Assembly: GCA_946055175.1 (NCBI GenBank) | Contig: CAMGET010000085.1 | Coordinates: 1-6,241, forward strand | Direction of reading: 5' to 3' | Length of the DNA stretch: 6,241 bases | Source of the DNA: an uncultured Roseburia sp. | GTDB taxonomy: Bacteria; Bacillota; Clostridia; Lachnospirales; Lachnospiraceae | Shown: piece after piece, positions 5,608 through 6,241 of the stretch | Layout: each line of letters starts with the position of its first letter | Position numbering within the stretch: position 1 is the first letter of the stretch | Made by a program: the position numbers and the translations under genes | The notes under the pieces: model-generated | Databases searched by the model: none | Told to the model about the DNA's origin: nothing | What the model saw: only the letters and a program-made list of their open reading frames with translations

Positions 5608-6241
5608 AATCATTTATGATACGTACATATTTAACAGGAGTACGATATTTATAACTAGAAATACGAATACCTGTCTTAGGATTGCTTGCGTGAACAACTT
5701 GTCCACCGCCAATATAAATAGCAACATGATTAATACGAGAACCATTGCTGTAAAATACTAAATCGCCAGGTAGTAACTCTGATTCTGAAATCTTTGTTCC
5801 GCTTTGAGCCTGCGAACCGGAATGATGTGGTAATGTATAACCATATTCTTTAAATACACTTAATACAAAACCGGAACAGTCAGCACCCTTTGTTAAACTG
5901 GTACCGCCCCATACATATGGATTTCCAACGAACTGACATGCAAAATCTACCAAAGCAACGCGAACATCCGATACACCGATTCCATATCTTGCTTCTGTCA
6001 TAGTAAGTGCTCTCGGAAGTACATCTTTCACTTCCACAAATTCTGAAGAAACATATCCTTCATCACTATCGATTGCAACTTTAACCCAGCCATCCATTTC
6101 TTCTACAAATTCTAATTCTTCACCTATGGATACAGTAGTCATGATAGAACACTCTGTATTCGGTTCTGTTCTTACATTTAAAGAATCTGTAAGAGAAATA
6201 GCAACTCTTCTGACTAAAGTTTCAGCTAAAGCCTTTGCTTC
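5606..6241 (-). CDS. SH3b-NlpC/P60 peptidoglycan hydrolase, C-terminal part (cut by window edge)
   Basis: The frame is open from the right edge, giving 211 residues with no start in the window. Residues about 18-70 are a bacterial SH3 domain (DSLNVRTEP... through DGWVKV and GYVSSEFVEV). After a linker, residues about 93-208 are an NlpC/P60 domain: VGNPYVWGGTSL, ADCSGFV with the nucleophile Cys122, NHVAIYIG with catalytic His172, and HASNP with the third polar residue His184. By family knowledge this is a cysteine endopeptidase that cuts stem-peptide bonds, typically D-Glu to meso-diaminopimelate or Lys, outside the cell; the SH3b domain anchors it to the wall. A signal peptide, and perhaps more SH3 repeats, should lie upstream beyond the window. 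The ATG at 6142 lies in the middle of the SH3 domain and is not a credible start. The gene ends in a strong terminator and appears unrelated to rpsO-pnp. Confidence 0.93.
   Translation of the reverse strand, partial: EAKALAETLVRRVAISLTDSLNVRTEPNTECSIMTTVSIGEELEFVEEMDGWVKVAIDSDEGYVSSEFVEVKDVLPRALTMTEARYGIGVSDVRVALVDFACQFVGNPYVWGGTSLTKGADCSGFVLSVFKEYGYTLPHHSGSQAQSGTKISESELLPGDLVFYSNGSRINHVAIYIGGGQVVHASNPKTGIRISSYKYRTPVKYVRIIND

Noticed and set aside
1..6241. Mobile element, CRISPR array, tRNA/rRNA genes, toxin-antitoxin or defence island
   Set aside because: No transposase or integrase frame, spaced direct repeats, tRNA-like fold or defence-type domain was seen. Except for short intergenic spacers, the window is accounted for by housekeeping genes.

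Overview
The window comes from a low-GC Gram-positive bacterium of the class Clostridia, most probably a Lachnospiraceae gut commensal. This rests on the AT-rich sequence, strong AGGAGG-type ribosome binding sites, the rpsO-pnp pairing, a short glutamate 5-kinase, a DUF896/YnzC protein and the wording of the proteins. The taxon below family level is inference. Every gene I can support lies on the minus strand, so transcription runs from high to low coordinates.

In transcription order: (1) the 3' part of a secreted SH3b-NlpC/P60 cell-wall hydrolase, entering from the right edge (6241-5606) and ending in a strong intrinsic terminator; (2) a near-consensus extended -10 promoter (5502-5530), a structured leader of about 97 nt that looks like an S15 autoregulatory element, and rpsO (5398-5132), followed by a hairpin terminator; (3) an rpsO-pnp spacer holding a 76-nt imperfect palindrome and a TATAAT box, then pnp (4913-2820) and its own strong terminator; (4) a MATE-family multidrug/cation exporter (2709-1315); (5) proB (1247-396), a DUF896 protein (381-157) and the start of 5-formyltetrahydrofolate cyclo-ligase (182-1, cut by the left edge). 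The genes in (5) are packed tightly enough to be one operon. No terminator is visible between the MATE gene and proB, so read-through is possible.

Functionally this is mostly housekeeping: ribosomal protein S15 and the RNA-degrading enzyme PNPase are paired as in many bacteria. The distal operon joins the first step of proline synthesis to folate one-carbon salvage and a small protein of uncertain role. No stretch longer than about 220 bases lacks a gene. I see no mobile element, CRISPR array, tRNA/rRNA gene, toxin-antitoxin pair or phage gene, and no convincing new multi-gene system. The most interesting material is non-coding: the rpsO leader, with a possible pseudoknot, and the long hairpin between rpsO and pnp. 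Both are candidate post-transcriptional control elements. Four gene starts are not the longest possible open frame; they were placed from ribosome binding sites, and in one case from domain content.
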